Made by a program: the position numbers and the translations under genes
Shown: positions 47,753 to 56,354 of the stretch, one piece after another
Layout of the letters: each line of letters starts with the position of its first letter
Position numbering within the stretch: position 1 is the stretch's first letter
The notes under the pieces: model-generated
Databases searched by the model: none
Seen by the model: only the letters and a program-made list of their open reading frames with translations
Told to the model about the DNA's origin: nothing
Virus record (IMG/VR): IMGVR_UViG_3300046003_007892
Coordinates: 1-64,000 of that record
From: a virus
DNA: 64,000 nucleotides
Reading direction: 5' to 3' (one strand)

Positions 47753-48904
47753 ATGGCACCGAACACCAGCGCATCGCCCGCGCACGACCTCGCCGTTTTC
47801 ATTGGCAGGTTCCAGCCGTTTCATAACGGCCACCTTCACGTCATTCTTCAGGCCCTCCTGTTCGCCCGTTACGTGCTGATCGTCATCGGCTCGCACGACA
47901 TGGCGCGTCGGCCTGATCACCTTCCCTTCACCAGCGACGAACGTCGTGACATGATTCTCGCGGGCATCCCCGCCGAGTTCCACGACCGCATCCGCTTCGC
48001 CTACGCGGAAGACTTCGGCAACATGACGATGTGGACCAGCAACGTCCGCCGCATGGCCGAGGTAGTCCTGGCCGAGACCGCCTTCCCCAAAGACGTCAAC
48101 GACTGCTCGGTCACCCTGATCGGGCACAAGAAGGACAACTCGTCCTTCTATCTGTCGGCCTTCCAAGACTGGGAGACCATCGACGTCGCCAACCACGAGA
48201 ACCTGTCCGCGACGCCGATGCGTGAGAAATATCTCAACGCCGACGAGGGCGAAGTCGCCGAGTTCTTCCGAGACGCCGCCATGATGATGCCCAAGGGCAC
48301 CGTGGACTGGCTCAAGGCCTTCATGGTCTCGCGCTACTATCGCGAGATGGTCGCCGAATGGCAGTTCATGAAGGACTACCTGCGCCCCTACCTCGCGCTG
48401 CCGTATCCGCCCAAGTTCGTCACCGTGGACAACGTCGTCATCTTTGGCGACAAGGTTCTGCTGGTCCTCCGCAAGGGCTACCCGTGCAAGGGCCTGTGGG
48501 CTCTGCCGGGCGGCCACCTCAACGACGACGAGAACGTCATCACGGGCTGCCTGCGGGAACTCAAGGAAGAGACCAAGCTGAAGGTCCCCGAGGCCATCCT
48601 GCGCGGCAGCATCATCGGCGAGCCCAAGGTCTACGACAATCCCTACCGGTCGATGCGGAAGCGGACCATCACGCACGCCGTCCTGGTCCACATCGTTCCG
48701 AAGATTCCGACGCGCCAGGATGGCACGCTGGAAACCGACCCGGACAAGATCAGGGCCGCTCTGGCGCCGCCGAAGATCAAGGCGTCGGACGACGCCAAGA
48801 AGGCCCAGTGGGTTCCCCTGCACGAGATCAAGCGCAGTGAACTCATGGAAGACCACTGGCAAATCATCCAAGAGATGCGCCAGCGCATCCCGGCAGACAA
48901 GTAA
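47753..48904 (+). CDS. nadM: Bifunctional NMN/NaMN adenylyltransferase-Nudix (NadM type)
   Basis: 383 residues. N-terminal nucleotidyltransferase (8-180): FIGRFQPFHNGHLHV with the HxGH motif, and LSATPMRE as the ISxTxxR motif. C-terminal Nudix (210-375): GGHLNDDENVITGCLRELKE then ETK, a complete GX5EX7REUXEE box. The first half joins NMN or NaMN to AMP giving NAD or NaAD; the second in relatives hydrolyses ADP-ribose. 12 nt upstream of pncB. Confidence 0.93.
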   Translation: MAPNTSASPAHDLAVFIGRFQPFHNGHLHVILQALLFARYVLIVIGSHDMARRPDHLPFTSDERRDMILAGIPAEFHDRIRFAYAEDFGNMTMWTSNVRRMAEVVLAETAFPKDVNDCSVTLIGHKKDNSSFYLSAFQDWETIDVANHENLSATPMREKYLNADEGEVAEFFRDAAMMMPKGTVDWLKAFMVSRYYREMVAEWQFMKDYLRPYLALPYPPKFVTVDNVVIFGDKVLLVLRKGYPCKGLWALPGGHLNDDENVITGCLRELKEETKLKVPEAILRGSIIGEPKVYDNPYRSMRKRTITHAVLVHIVPKIPTRQDGTLETDPDKIRAALAPPKIKASDDAKKAQWVPLHEIKRSELMEDHWQIIQEMRQRIPADK

Positions 48905-48915
48905 GGGCCCCGACC

Positions 48916-50280
48916 ATGATCAACTTCGATTTCGCCAAGCGGGCCTACGATCACAGCTTCAAGATCGACCCCATCATCCGGTTCCTGTCGGACACGGATT
49001 TCTACAAGCTGTTGATGCACCAGTTCATCTACCGGAACTTCTACAACACGACGGTGTCCTTCCAGGTCTTCAACCGGTCGGACTCCGTGCTGCTCGCGAC
49101 CGAGATCGACGAGGCCGAACTCCGCGCCCAACTCGACCACGTTCGCACCCTGAAATGGGAGCAAAACGAACTCAACTACCTGAAGGCCCAGGAGTTCTAC
49201 GGCAAGCGGGACCTGTTCTGCAACGCCTACCTGGACTACCTCCAACACAGCTTCAAGCTCAGCGACTACGATCTGGAGATGACCGCCAACGGTCAAATTC
49301 TGCTGACCTTCAAGGGCACGTGGGTCGAGGTCACCCTGTGGGAAATCTACGCGCTGGCGATCATCAACGAGATGCGCTACCGCCGCAAGATGGCCCTGAT
49401 GACCAAGATGGGTCTCGACGTCATGTATTCGCAGGCCAAGACCAAGGCCTACCGGAAGGCCAAGAAGCTCGCCCGTCTGGCCAACCTGAAGATCACCGAC
49501 TTCGGCACCCGTCGCCGTCACAGCCATCTCTGGCAGGAATACATCATCCTCCTCTACCGGGACATCCTCGGCGACCGCTTCATCGGCACGTCGAACGTCT
49601 ACTTCGCCATGAAGCACGGCCTGAACGCCATCGGGACCAACGCGCACGAGATGCCGATGGCCTACGCCGCCATGGCCGCCGCCCACGGTGGTTCGGACGA
49701 AGAAATCCGGGAGGCTCAATACAAGTTCCTCCGGGATTGGGCGGCCGATTATCGCGGCGGTCTTCAGGTCTTCCTTCCCGACACCTTCGGCACCACCCAG
49801 TTCCTCAAGGGCGCCCCGCTCTGGCTGAAGGAATGGCGCGGTGGTCGCCCGGATTCCAAGAAACCCATTCCGGGCGGCGAGGAACTGATCGCCTACTGGA
49901 AGGAACACGACGAGGCCATCGAAGAGAAGCTGATCGTTTTCGCTGACGGCCTCGACGTCCGCATCGACGGCTTCGAGCCCAACGGCGAAGACATCACGGC
50001 CATCTATGAACACTTCGAGCCCACGGGCGTCGGCCACACCTACGGTCTGGGCACGATGGGGACCTGTGACTTCCTCGGCTGTCACCCCGACGATACCGAC
50101 GACGTCCAGATCATGAAGCCGATCTCGCTCGTCTGCAAACTCAGCGAAGTTGAAGATGTCCCGGCTGTCAAGCTGTCGGACAACTACAAGAAAGCGACGA
50201 GCGCGAGCCCCGAAGAGGTCGCCCGCTATCGTGCGATCTTTGGTCACGAGGGGATGGAGAACATCCCCGTCCAGGTCTAG
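48916..50280 (+). CDS. pncB: Nicotinate phosphoribosyltransferase
   Basis: 454 residues. DTDFYKLLMHQFIY, GTWVEVTLWEIYALAIINEM, DFGTRRRHSHLWQ (with the His phosphorylated in PncB), GTSNVYFAMKHG, GTNAHEMPMAYAA, VFADGLDV, YGLGTMGTCDFLG and KPISLVCKLSEVEDVPAVKL followed by SDNYKK follow E. coli PncB throughout. This favours nicotinate over nicotinamide as substrate (PncB rather than Nampt). Makes NaMN for NadM. Confidence 0.93.
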   Translation: MINFDFAKRAYDHSFKIDPIIRFLSDTDFYKLLMHQFIYRNFYNTTVSFQVFNRSDSVLLATEIDEAELRAQLDHVRTLKWEQNELNYLKAQEFYGKRDLFCNAYLDYLQHSFKLSDYDLEMTANGQILLTFKGTWVEVTLWEIYALAIINEMRYRRKMALMTKMGLDVMYSQAKTKAYRKAKKLARLANLKITDFGTRRRHSHLWQEYIILLYRDILGDRFIGTSNVYFAMKHGLNAIGTNAHEMPMAYAAMAAAHGGSDEEIREAQYKFLRDWAADYRGGLQVFLPDTFGTTQFLKGAPLWLKEWRGGRPDSKKPIPGGEELIAYWKEHDEAIEEKLIVFADGLDVRIDGFEPNGEDITAIYEHFEPTGVGHTYGLGTMGTCDFLGCHPDDTDDVQIMKPISLVCKLSEVEDVPAVKLSDNYKKATSASPEEVARYRAIFGHEGMENIPVQV

Positions 50281-50330
50281 TTGTAAAGAAAAACATTGCC
50301 AGATGTGAAATCTGGAGTAAGGACAATATC

Positions 50331-50948
50331 ATGAGAACCCATCCGAAAAAGTTCGTCGTCTTCGTTGATACCCAAGGCGACTTCGTCTTCCGCAACGGCA
50401 AGCTGCCGGTCGCCGATGCCGAGAGCATCCTGGCCGACCTTCTTCGCTATGCTTCTGAACTCAGCCCCGACGAGGTCGATGGCGTGCTGTTCACCTTCGA
50501 CACCCACGAGCGGGAGACCTACATGGGTTCGCCCGAGAACCTCGGCAATCCCGACGCGGGAGAGCCCGGTTTCGACATCCACTGCGAGCGCGGCACGCCG
50601 GGCTGGGAGAATGTCGTCAACCCCCGGCTGATCGATTCCCGCATCCCCGTCTACACGCTGGAGAAGGGCGTGTTCGACATGTGGGCCGAAGACAATATCG
50701 AAGTTCACGGCGAGCAGATGTATGCGCCCAAGAACCGCGACGCCTTCATCGCCCGCTTCCTCACCGAGGGACAGACCGTCGAGGTTGTCGGCGTCGCCGC
50801 CGACTTCTGTGTGAAGTGGGCCGTGGACGGCTTCGTCAAGCGGGGCTTCCATGTCGTGGTCCCCTCGGAACTCACGCGAGGCATCATTCGCCAAATCGAT
50901 CAGGTGGTCGAGGAAGACTACGCGGAAGGTTCGGTCACCGTCATCTAA
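50331..50948 (+). CDS. pncA: Nicotinamidase
   Basis: 205 residues of the isochorismatase-like fold. Catalytic Asp in VVFVDTQGDFV, metal ligands in TFDTHERETY and FDIHCERGTPGW, a Lys in LEKGVFDM and the Cys in VVGVAADFCVKWAV. The xHCxxGTxG pattern is characteristic of nicotinamidases rather than other hydrolases. Converts nicotinamide (released by sirtuin and ART activity) to nicotinate for PncB. 50 nt after pncB. Confidence 0.9.
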   Translation: MRTHPKKFVVFVDTQGDFVFRNGKLPVADAESILADLLRYASELSPDEVDGVLFTFDTHERETYMGSPENLGNPDAGEPGFDIHCERGTPGWENVVNPRLIDSRIPVYTLEKGVFDMWAEDNIEVHGEQMYAPKNRDAFIARFLTEGQTVEVVGVAADFCVKWAVDGFVKRGFHVVVPSELTRGIIRQIDQVVEEDYAEGSVTVI

Positions 50949-51038
50949 TACTTGACGAGAATAGAACCTGTGTTAGTTGGTGTTCAACAGGTGGGTTCCA
51001 AGGGGGTGCCCACCGCAACCAGAAGAGATTTTTCTTTC

Positions 51039-51587
51039 ATGTTTGACATCAACGAAGGCGACCGCACCCTTCTCATCATCGACGGTTCGAACCTGTATTC
51101 GGCAGCCAAGTCCCTCGGTCTGGAACTGGACTTCAAGAGGCTCCTGTCCGCCGTCAAGGAAGAGGGCCGCCTTGTTCAGGCCAAATACTATACCGCGATC
51201 TCGGCCGACCCCGAAGAGTTCTCCCCCATCCGGGGTCTGGTCGATTTCCTCGACTACAACGGCTACTCGCTGGTCACCAAGCCCATGAAACGTTTCACGG
51301 ACTCGCAAGGCGTCTTGCGCACCAAGGGCAACATGGACATCGAGATGGCGGTGGACATGGTTCGGATGGCCGACCACGTCGATCACATCATTCTGTTCTC
51401 CGGCGATGGCGACTTCCGCCGCGTTGTTGAGGCCGTCCAGGAGAAAGGCGTCCGCGTCACGGTCGTCTCGACCATGAAGAGCCAGCCGCCCCAGATCGCC
51501 GACGAGCTTCGTCGTCAGGCCGACTGCTTCCTCGATCTCACCACCCTGGCCGCCGTCATTGGCCGGACACCGCCCGCCCCGAAATAA
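51039..51587 (+). CDS. NYN-domain (LabA/DUF88-like) RNase-fold protein
   Basis: 182 residues. LLIIDGSNLYSAAKSLGLEL, TKGNMDIEMAVDMVRMAD and IILFSGDGDFRRVVEAVQEK with VRVTVVS are the acidic motifs of the PIN-like NYN fold, predicted metal-dependent RNases. Its place inside the NAD operon is unexplained; it could target tRNA or host RNA. Confidence 0.88.
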   Translation: MFDINEGDRTLLIIDGSNLYSAAKSLGLELDFKRLLSAVKEEGRLVQAKYYTAISADPEEFSPIRGLVDFLDYNGYSLVTKPMKRFTDSQGVLRTKGNMDIEMAVDMVRMADHVDHIILFSGDGDFRRVVEAVQEKGVRVTVVSTMKSQPPQIADELRRQADCFLDLTTLAAVIGRTPPAPK

Positions 51588-51644
51588 TTTTGTCTCCGTC
51601 ATAGATTTTTGGTAAACGAAAATCTCAACAGCAAAGGTTAACGA

Positions 51645-52346
51645 ATGATTCGTTCCACTCTCTTCGCGGTTCTCGCCGCATCCGCTTCCCTTCTGGCTTC
51701 GGCCGCTTCGGCTCAGGACAACCTGTCCTTCAACGTCGGCGTCACCTCCGACTATGTGACGCGCGGTTCCAGTCAGACCGGCCATGACGCCGCCATTCAG
51801 GGCGGCGCCGACTATGTGTTCGGCGACAGCGGCTTCTACGTCGGCGCATGGGGCTCCACCGTCGATTTCGGCGATGGCACCGATGCCGAACTCGACTACT
51901 ACGGTGGCTACCGCACGGTGGCGGCGGGTTGGGGTCTCGACTTCGGTCTGGCCTCCTACAACTACACCAACGCCCCGGCCGACATCGACATGGTCGAGGC
52001 CCTCGTGACTGCCACCCGCACCTTCGGGACGGTCGGCACCACCTTCCAGGTCGCCTACTCGCCCGACTACTTCAACATCGGCTCCGAAGGCGTCTGGCTC
52101 GAAGCCGGGGCCACCGTGCCGGTCGCCGACCGTCTGACCCTGTCGGGCTCCGTGGGCGCCCAGATCGTCGAAGAGCAGGGCTTCGGCAATGCCTCCTATG
52201 AGACCTGGAATGTCGGGCTGGGCTACAAGCTGACCGACAATCTGTCCGCCGATCTCCGCTACACGGGCAACAACCTCCGCGACACCGATTTCGGCGCCGA
52301 TTTCGCCGACGACACGGTCGCGTTCACCATCAACGCGGCCTTCTAA
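51645..52346 (+). CDS. Outer-membrane porin, TorF-like
   Basis: 233 residues. Signal peptide (MIRSTLFAVLAASASLLASA, AXA site at SASAQ). The mature part alternates polar and hydrophobic residues and ends in Phe (AFTINAAF), as outer-membrane barrels do. FNVGVTSDYVTRGSSQT is typical of the TorF/gcw_chp putative porins. 13 nt before pnuC, suggesting uptake of NAD precursors across the outer membrane. Confidence 0.85.
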   Translation: MIRSTLFAVLAASASLLASAASAQDNLSFNVGVTSDYVTRGSSQTGHDAAIQGGADYVFGDSGFYVGAWGSTVDFGDGTDAELDYYGGYRTVAAGWGLDFGLASYNYTNAPADIDMVEALVTATRTFGTVGTTFQVAYSPDYFNIGSEGVWLEAGATVPVADRLTLSGSVGAQIVEEQGFGNASYETWNVGLGYKLTDNLSADLRYTGNNLRDTDFGADFADDTVAFTINAAF

Positions 52347-52358
52347 GGAAAAGCGCAG

Positions 52359-53021
52359 ATGACCGATTTCTTCCAAGCAATCTCGACGGCGGCGGCAGCA
52401 ATGACCCCGCTGGAAATCTTCGCGACGGTGACGTCGGCCCTCTGCGTGTTTCTCGCAGGGAAGCGGAAGGTGATCAACTACCCCATCGGTATCGTGGGGA
52501 CGATTGCCTTTTTCTTCTTCTTCTGGAACGTCGGCCTCTACAGTTCCGCCATCCTCCAGGTGTTCTTCACCGCCGTTCAGTTCTACGGCTGGTGGTACTG
52601 GCTCAAGGGCAACAAGGGCACTCCTCCCCCGATCACGCGGGCAAACCGCAACTGGTTGATCGGGGGCGGGGTGGCCGCCATCGTCGGAGCCTACGCGCTG
52701 TCGCTGATCACCGGGGCCTTCAACGCCAACATGGCGTTCGCTGACGCGGTCATCTTCGGCCTCAGCGTGGTCGCCCAGTTCTTCATGGACCGCAAGAAGC
52801 TGGAAAGCTGGCTGGTCTGGGGCGTCGTCAACGTCCTGTCCATCTATGTGTACGGCAGCCAGGGTCTGGTCCTGACGACCGTCCTCTACGTCGCCTTCCT
52901 CGTCCATGCCGGTTACGGCTGGTGGCAGTGGTATCGGGAGTGGGAGGTACGCACCCGTAGCGAAGCCGAGACCAAGCGGGTCTGGCAGAACGCCGACGCC
53001 AGCAAGGGAACTGTGGTCTGA
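52359..53021 (+). CDS. pnuC: PnuC-type nicotinamide riboside transporter
   Basis: 220 residues with about seven membrane segments. NYPIGIVGTIAFFFFFWNVG, QFYGWWYWLKG, AQFFMDRKKLESWLVWGVVN and HAGYGWWQW are PnuC signatures. It diffuses nicotinamide riboside inward; trapping needs the kinase activity of the NadR-like protein below. Confidence 0.92.
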   Translation: MTDFFQAISTAAAAMTPLEIFATVTSALCVFLAGKRKVINYPIGIVGTIAFFFFFWNVGLYSSAILQVFFTAVQFYGWWYWLKGNKGTPPPITRANRNWLIGGGVAAIVGAYALSLITGAFNANMAFADAVIFGLSVVAQFFMDRKKLESWLVWGVVNVLSIYVYGSQGLVLTTVLYVAFLVHAGYGWWQWYREWEVRTRSEAETKRVWQNADASKGTVV

Positions 53022-53022
53022 T

Positions 53023-53259
53023 ATGAGTGCAGTCGAGATTGCTCGGAACCACAAGACCCTCCAGGTCGTGGACAACCTTGGCAACGAGTTTACCCTCTAC
53101 TGCAACGGCGGGGAAGTCATGGTAAGTCTCGTGGAGGTTCCGAAGGCCAAGGGGGAGGAGGCGGAGATCGGCCGCACCTTCCTCGATCTCGACACCCTTG
53201 AAGTCGTCCTCATGGAAGCCTTGGATTTCGTCCGGTCCAAGAATCCAAAGCTTCCATGA
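53023..53259 (+). CDS. Small hypothetical protein
   Basis: 78 residues (MSAVEIARNHKTLQVVDNLG), beta-strand rich, 1 nt after pnuC. Not recognised. Confidence 0.68.
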   Translation: MSAVEIARNHKTLQVVDNLGNEFTLYCNGGEVMVSLVEVPKAKGEEAEIGRTFLDLDTLEVVLMEALDFVRSKNPKLP

Positions 53260-53264
53260 TTTGC

Positions 53265-53292
53265 TTGACAAGTATTCCGGCCGGGTTCATAT
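53265..53292 (+). promoter_or_regulatory. Early-type promoter, N16 spacing
   Basis: TTGACA, 16 nt, TCATAT; leader with CGGAGG before the ATG at 53315. Gives NadR an additional early promoter. Confidence 0.65.
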
Positions 53293-53314
53293 AGAGCCAA
53301 CACGGAGGGCCACC

Positions 53315-53596
53315 ATGACTGACCGCAACGAACTCGGAATCTTCGACGCATCTTCTGCGCCGGAGGACAACTCGGTCTTCTATGCGCTCGTCGATGACGG
53401 CAAAGTCTGGGGGCCGCTGACCTACTGGTCGGAAGGAACCTGGAACGCGCGCGCCTTCCCCGACCACCCGACCATGTTCGCCGACGATGAGGGCCACGGT
53501 ATCGACGCCGGGTCGTTCGTCGGCTGGGCTCCCACGCTGGTGGAAGTCGAACAGGCAAAAATCCTCTACGACCGTGCCACCGGAGAAGTCCAATGA
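53315..53596 (+). CDS. Hypothetical protein
   Basis: 93 residues, acidic (MTDRNELGIFDASSAPEDNS). Strong CGGAGG site. Overlaps the next ATG. Not recognised. Confidence 0.7.
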   Translation: MTDRNELGIFDASSAPEDNSVFYALVDDGKVWGPLTYWSEGTWNARAFPDHPTMFADDEGHGIDAGSFVGWAPTLVEVEQAKILYDRATGEVQ

Positions 53597-53802
53597 CCCC
53601 GTTCGTGTCCCAGTATGGCGAGCCCCATCCCCGCGCCTCGACGTGGCACTGGCAGGAGATCGAAGGCGGACAGGCGACCGGCAACGGCGGGACCGTTCGG
53701 GGCTCGACCGAGATGGAAGCCCTCGACCGCTTGCGCGAAGAATATCCCGGCATCGGTGCCATCAAGTGGGTGAAGCGGGTCGCTGCTCCCCCGGAGAACT
53801 AG
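53593..53802 (+). CDS. Small hypothetical protein
   Basis: 69 residues (MTPFVSQYGEPHPRASTWHW, then ...EALDRLREEYPGI...). Overlaps the previous gene by 4 nt and abuts nadR. Confidence 0.68.
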   Translation: MTPFVSQYGEPHPRASTWHWQEIEGGQATGNGGTVRGSTEMEALDRLREEYPGIGAIKWVKRVAAPPEN

Positions 53803-54852
53803 ATGTTCGTTAAGCCCAAGATCGGTTTCCTGCTCGGCAAGTTCTTGCCGCCCCACAACGGGCACAAGTTCCTGTGCGAGTTCGCCCGCCAGTATTGTGA
53901 CCATCTCGTCATCCTCGTCGCCACCCTTCCGAGCGAGCCCATTCCTGGCCGCCTCCGCTACGAGTGGATGAAGGAGATGTTCCCCGACTGCACGGTCGTG
54001 TGGACCAACGAAGTCCTCCCGCAGGAACCGAAGAACGACCGCGATGGTCAGTTTTGGGAAACGTGGAAGCAGGAAATCGCCAAGGCCATGCGGGCGCACG
54101 CCCGCACGTTCAACGACGGCATGGGCATCGGCGGCTTGCCGTGGAAATGGCCCGACGTCGTGTTCGCCTCCGAAGACTACGGCCACAAGCTCGCGGCATC
54201 GGTCGGTGCCCGGTTCGTCCCCTGCGACATCGTCCGTCAGGCTGTCCCGATCTCGGGCACGCGTGTGCGGGCCAACCCGGAACTGGAATGGGAGTTCCTC
54301 CCGGACGTCGTCCGCCCCTACTTCGTCAAGCGCGCGGTGGTGTTCGGGCCGGAGAGCACGGGCAAGTCAACCCTGGCCGCAGAACTCGCCGCGCACTTCA
54401 AGACTACCCTGGTTCCCGAATACGGCCGGACCTACACCGAGGCGTTCGGCTCCGACGTTGGACCCGAAGACCTCAAGAACATCGTAGCCGGACACGTCGC
54501 CAGTGTGGCGGCTGCCAAGCGGCAGTGCAAAACCCGCGTCCTGATTGAAGACACCGACCCCGTCATGACCGCCGTGTGGTCCGACATGCTGGTCGGCGAA
54601 CGGGACCCGTGGTTCTCCGAGTATCGCGACCACGCCGACATCTATCTGTTGTGTGACGTCGATATCCCGTGGGTCAATGACGGCACTCGCTATTTCGAGA
54701 ACGATGAAGATCGCCGAAGATTTTTCGCCATCTGTGAAAAAGAACTTCAAGATCGTCGCGTTCCCTATGTTGTCATTCGGGGCGATAGAAAAGAACGACT
54801 GCGTCTTGCCATCGACGCCGTGCAGGGGTTATATGGTGCACCGATAATCTGA
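53803..54852 (+). CDS. nadR: NadR-like NMN adenylyltransferase / riboside kinase
   Basis: 349 residues. N-terminal NMNAT: FLLGKFLPPHNGHKFL (HxGH) and PISGTRVR (ISxTxxR). C-terminal kinase: VVFGPESTGKSTLAAELAAH (Walker A), LVPEYGRTYTE and IEDTDPVMTAVW, as in the NadR riboside kinase. It lacks the N-terminal HTH repressor domain of enterobacterial NadR, so it is purely enzymatic: riboside to NMN to NAD. Completes the PnuC pathway. Confidence 0.94.
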   Translation: MFVKPKIGFLLGKFLPPHNGHKFLCEFARQYCDHLVILVATLPSEPIPGRLRYEWMKEMFPDCTVVWTNEVLPQEPKNDRDGQFWETWKQEIAKAMRAHARTFNDGMGIGGLPWKWPDVVFASEDYGHKLAASVGARFVPCDIVRQAVPISGTRVRANPELEWEFLPDVVRPYFVKRAVVFGPESTGKSTLAAELAAHFKTTLVPEYGRTYTEAFGSDVGPEDLKNIVAGHVASVAAAKRQCKTRVLIEDTDPVMTAVWSDMLVGERDPWFSEYRDHADIYLLCDVDIPWVNDGTRYFENDEDRRRFFAICEKELQDRRVPYVVIRGDRKERLRLAIDAVQGLYGAPII

Positions 54853-54862
54853 CGGGCACCCG

Positions 54863-55177
54863 ATGTCGATCTCTGCGCCTCCTATCCGGTTCTGGAAACC
54901 AATCTCGACGGCCCCCCGTCTACCGCGTTCGCCCGGCCACGGCTTCGGGCCCCTGATTGGACTGTTCGTCCCCTACAACCCAGCCCGTTTCTCCCAGGAG
55001 AAATGCTGGGACGTCGGGTACTGGTGCGAACACCACAAATGCTTCCGCTTCACTGGTGACGATGGCCCCAATGACATGCAGCCCACGCACTGGTGCGAAA
55101 TCGATTTTCCTGCAATTGCCCCAGAGGACTATGCCGGGCAGGGTGTATTGGCCACCGGGGGCCAAGATGGGTTGTGA
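54863..55177 (+). CDS. Hypothetical protein
   Basis: 104 residues with several Cys/His/Trp (CWDVGYWCEHHKCFRF). The first half overlaps nothing; the tail overlaps the next ATG. Possible metal-binding; not recognised. Confidence 0.62.
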   Translation: MSISAPPIRFWKPISTAPRLPRSPGHGFGPLIGLFVPYNPARFSQEKCWDVGYWCEHHKCFRFTGDDGPNDMQPTHWCEIDFPAIAPEDYAGQGVLATGGQDGL

Positions 55178-55715
55178 TATCCACGCCTTCATCGAGAGGC
55201 AGATGCCTGACGGGTCATGGACGACCCAGTTCAAGATCGACGGCATCACGTTCGATGATTACATCGAGCGCAAGATCGCAGACGGGACCGCCCAGACCGT
55301 GACCGGGACGTCAGACGATGATGAGGCCCGCGCCCGCTTCCGCGCCATGCTAGAGGCGATGGACCCAGATGAGGCGGTGGCCAAACTGGGTGATCAAATC
55401 AAGCCAAACTTCGTGATGCCTGAACCTTTTGAATGGCGCCACTATGCGTTCTTCTACGCCATTGCGGGCGTGCGGGGTCGCGGGGGTCCGCAGTTCTGGG
55501 AGCCCCGAGGCGTGCCCCCCGACGTGTCCGTCGAGACCGCCGACTATATCGAAAGCTGGAACGCAGATGGTCACACCCATAGCTGGCAGATGCTGTCCGA
55601 ACTCCTGGCCGAGCCCGGCATGAAAGAGTTCGAAGCCTATTATGCCGCCTTCGAGGAGATCGCCTCCAAGGTGGACCCGACCTGCACCCGCCTCGTTTAT
55701 TTCTTCGACAACTAA
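55167..55715 (+). CDS. MGCDIH-family protein, copy 1
   Basis: 182 residues from MGCDIHAFIERQMPDGSW. Contains FYAIAGVRG, PRGVPPDVS, HTHSWQMLSELL and a YFFDN end. I know the MGCDIH start and HSW motif from phage hypothetical proteins; function unknown. Both copies share IADGTA(Q/H)T(V/L)TGTSDDDEA. Confidence 0.8.
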   Translation: MGCDIHAFIERQMPDGSWTTQFKIDGITFDDYIERKIADGTAQTVTGTSDDDEARARFRAMLEAMDPDEAVAKLGDQIKPNFVMPEPFEWRHYAFFYAIAGVRGRGGPQFWEPRGVPPDVSVETADYIESWNADGHTHSWQMLSELLAEPGMKEFEAYYAAFEEIASKVDPTCTRLVYFFDN

Positions 55716-55724
55716 GAGGGCCCC

Positions 55725-56285
55725 ATGGGCTGCGACATCCATATTGCTTTCGAGATCAAGCGCGAGAAGGGGTGGGAACCCCTGCTGCCCGTCATCATTG
55801 AAGACATGTGGGATTTCATCGACGAAAAAATCGCCGATGGAACCGCCCATACCCTGACCGGCACATCGGACGATGACGAGGCCCTTGAGCGATTCAAGGC
55901 CTATCTGAAATCCATGCCTCCCGAAGAAAAGCTGGAGAAGTTCGCCTACCACGAAAAAGTCCGCCTCAGTTTCGGATGTGGGTACGACCTTCGTGGACGC
56001 GACTACGAGTTCTTCACCAGTATCGCGGGGGTGCGGTCCTATAACGAAGACCACAAAATCATTTGGCAGCCTCGTGGCGTCCCGGATGACGTCTCGCCTC
56101 TTGTGAAAAAAGAAATCGATTACTACGACTGTGATGGACACTCGCACAGTTGGCAGATGCTGTCCGAACTCCTCAATGAGCCCAGGATAGCTGCGCGACA
56201 TCCTCACAAAATGAAACCCTTGCTGGAAATCGCCAAGATGGGAGACCCGGAGAAAATCCGCATGGTCTACTATTTCGACAACTAA
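55725..56285 (+). CDS. MGCDIH-family protein, copy 2
   Basis: 186 residues, tandem paralogue of copy 1: MGCDIHIAFEIKREKGWEPL, FTSIAGVRSY, PRGVPDDVS, HSHSWQMLSELL, YYFDN. Conserved Cys3, Asp4, His6 and the HSHSW could form a metal or catalytic site (inference). Confidence 0.8.
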   Translation: MGCDIHIAFEIKREKGWEPLLPVIIEDMWDFIDEKIADGTAHTLTGTSDDDEALERFKAYLKSMPPEEKLEKFAYHEKVRLSFGCGYDLRGRDYEFFTSIAGVRSYNEDHKIIWQPRGVPDDVSPLVKKEIDYYDCDGHSHSWQMLSELLNEPRIAARHPHKMKPLLEIAKMGDPEKIRMVYYFDN

Positions 56286-56307
56286 ACGGGGGCGGGAAAT
56301 TAATTGC

Positions 56308-56335
56308 TTGACAACACACTTCTCTGTGTTCTAAT
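56308..56335 (+). promoter_or_regulatory. Early-type promoter, N16 spacing
   Basis: TTGACA, 16 nt, TCTAAT; leader AAGAAGGAG before the ATG at 56355. Confidence 0.68.
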
Positions 56336-56354
56336 GCCCAAGAAGGAGAAGTAA

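Noticed and set aside
48643-50247. 534-residue minus-strand open frame
   Set aside because: Antisense of nadM/pncB, which match known families in full; shadow of GC-rich codon use.
48916-50280. Call as nicotinamide phosphoribosyltransferase (NARP2-type Nampt)
   Set aside because: Motifs follow PncB across the whole length, and a nicotinamidase lies directly downstream.
50973-53084. 703-residue minus-strand open frame
   Set aside because: Antisense of the NYN, porin and pnuC genes; composition (Val/Glu/Gly/Asp) typical of a reverse-strand shadow.
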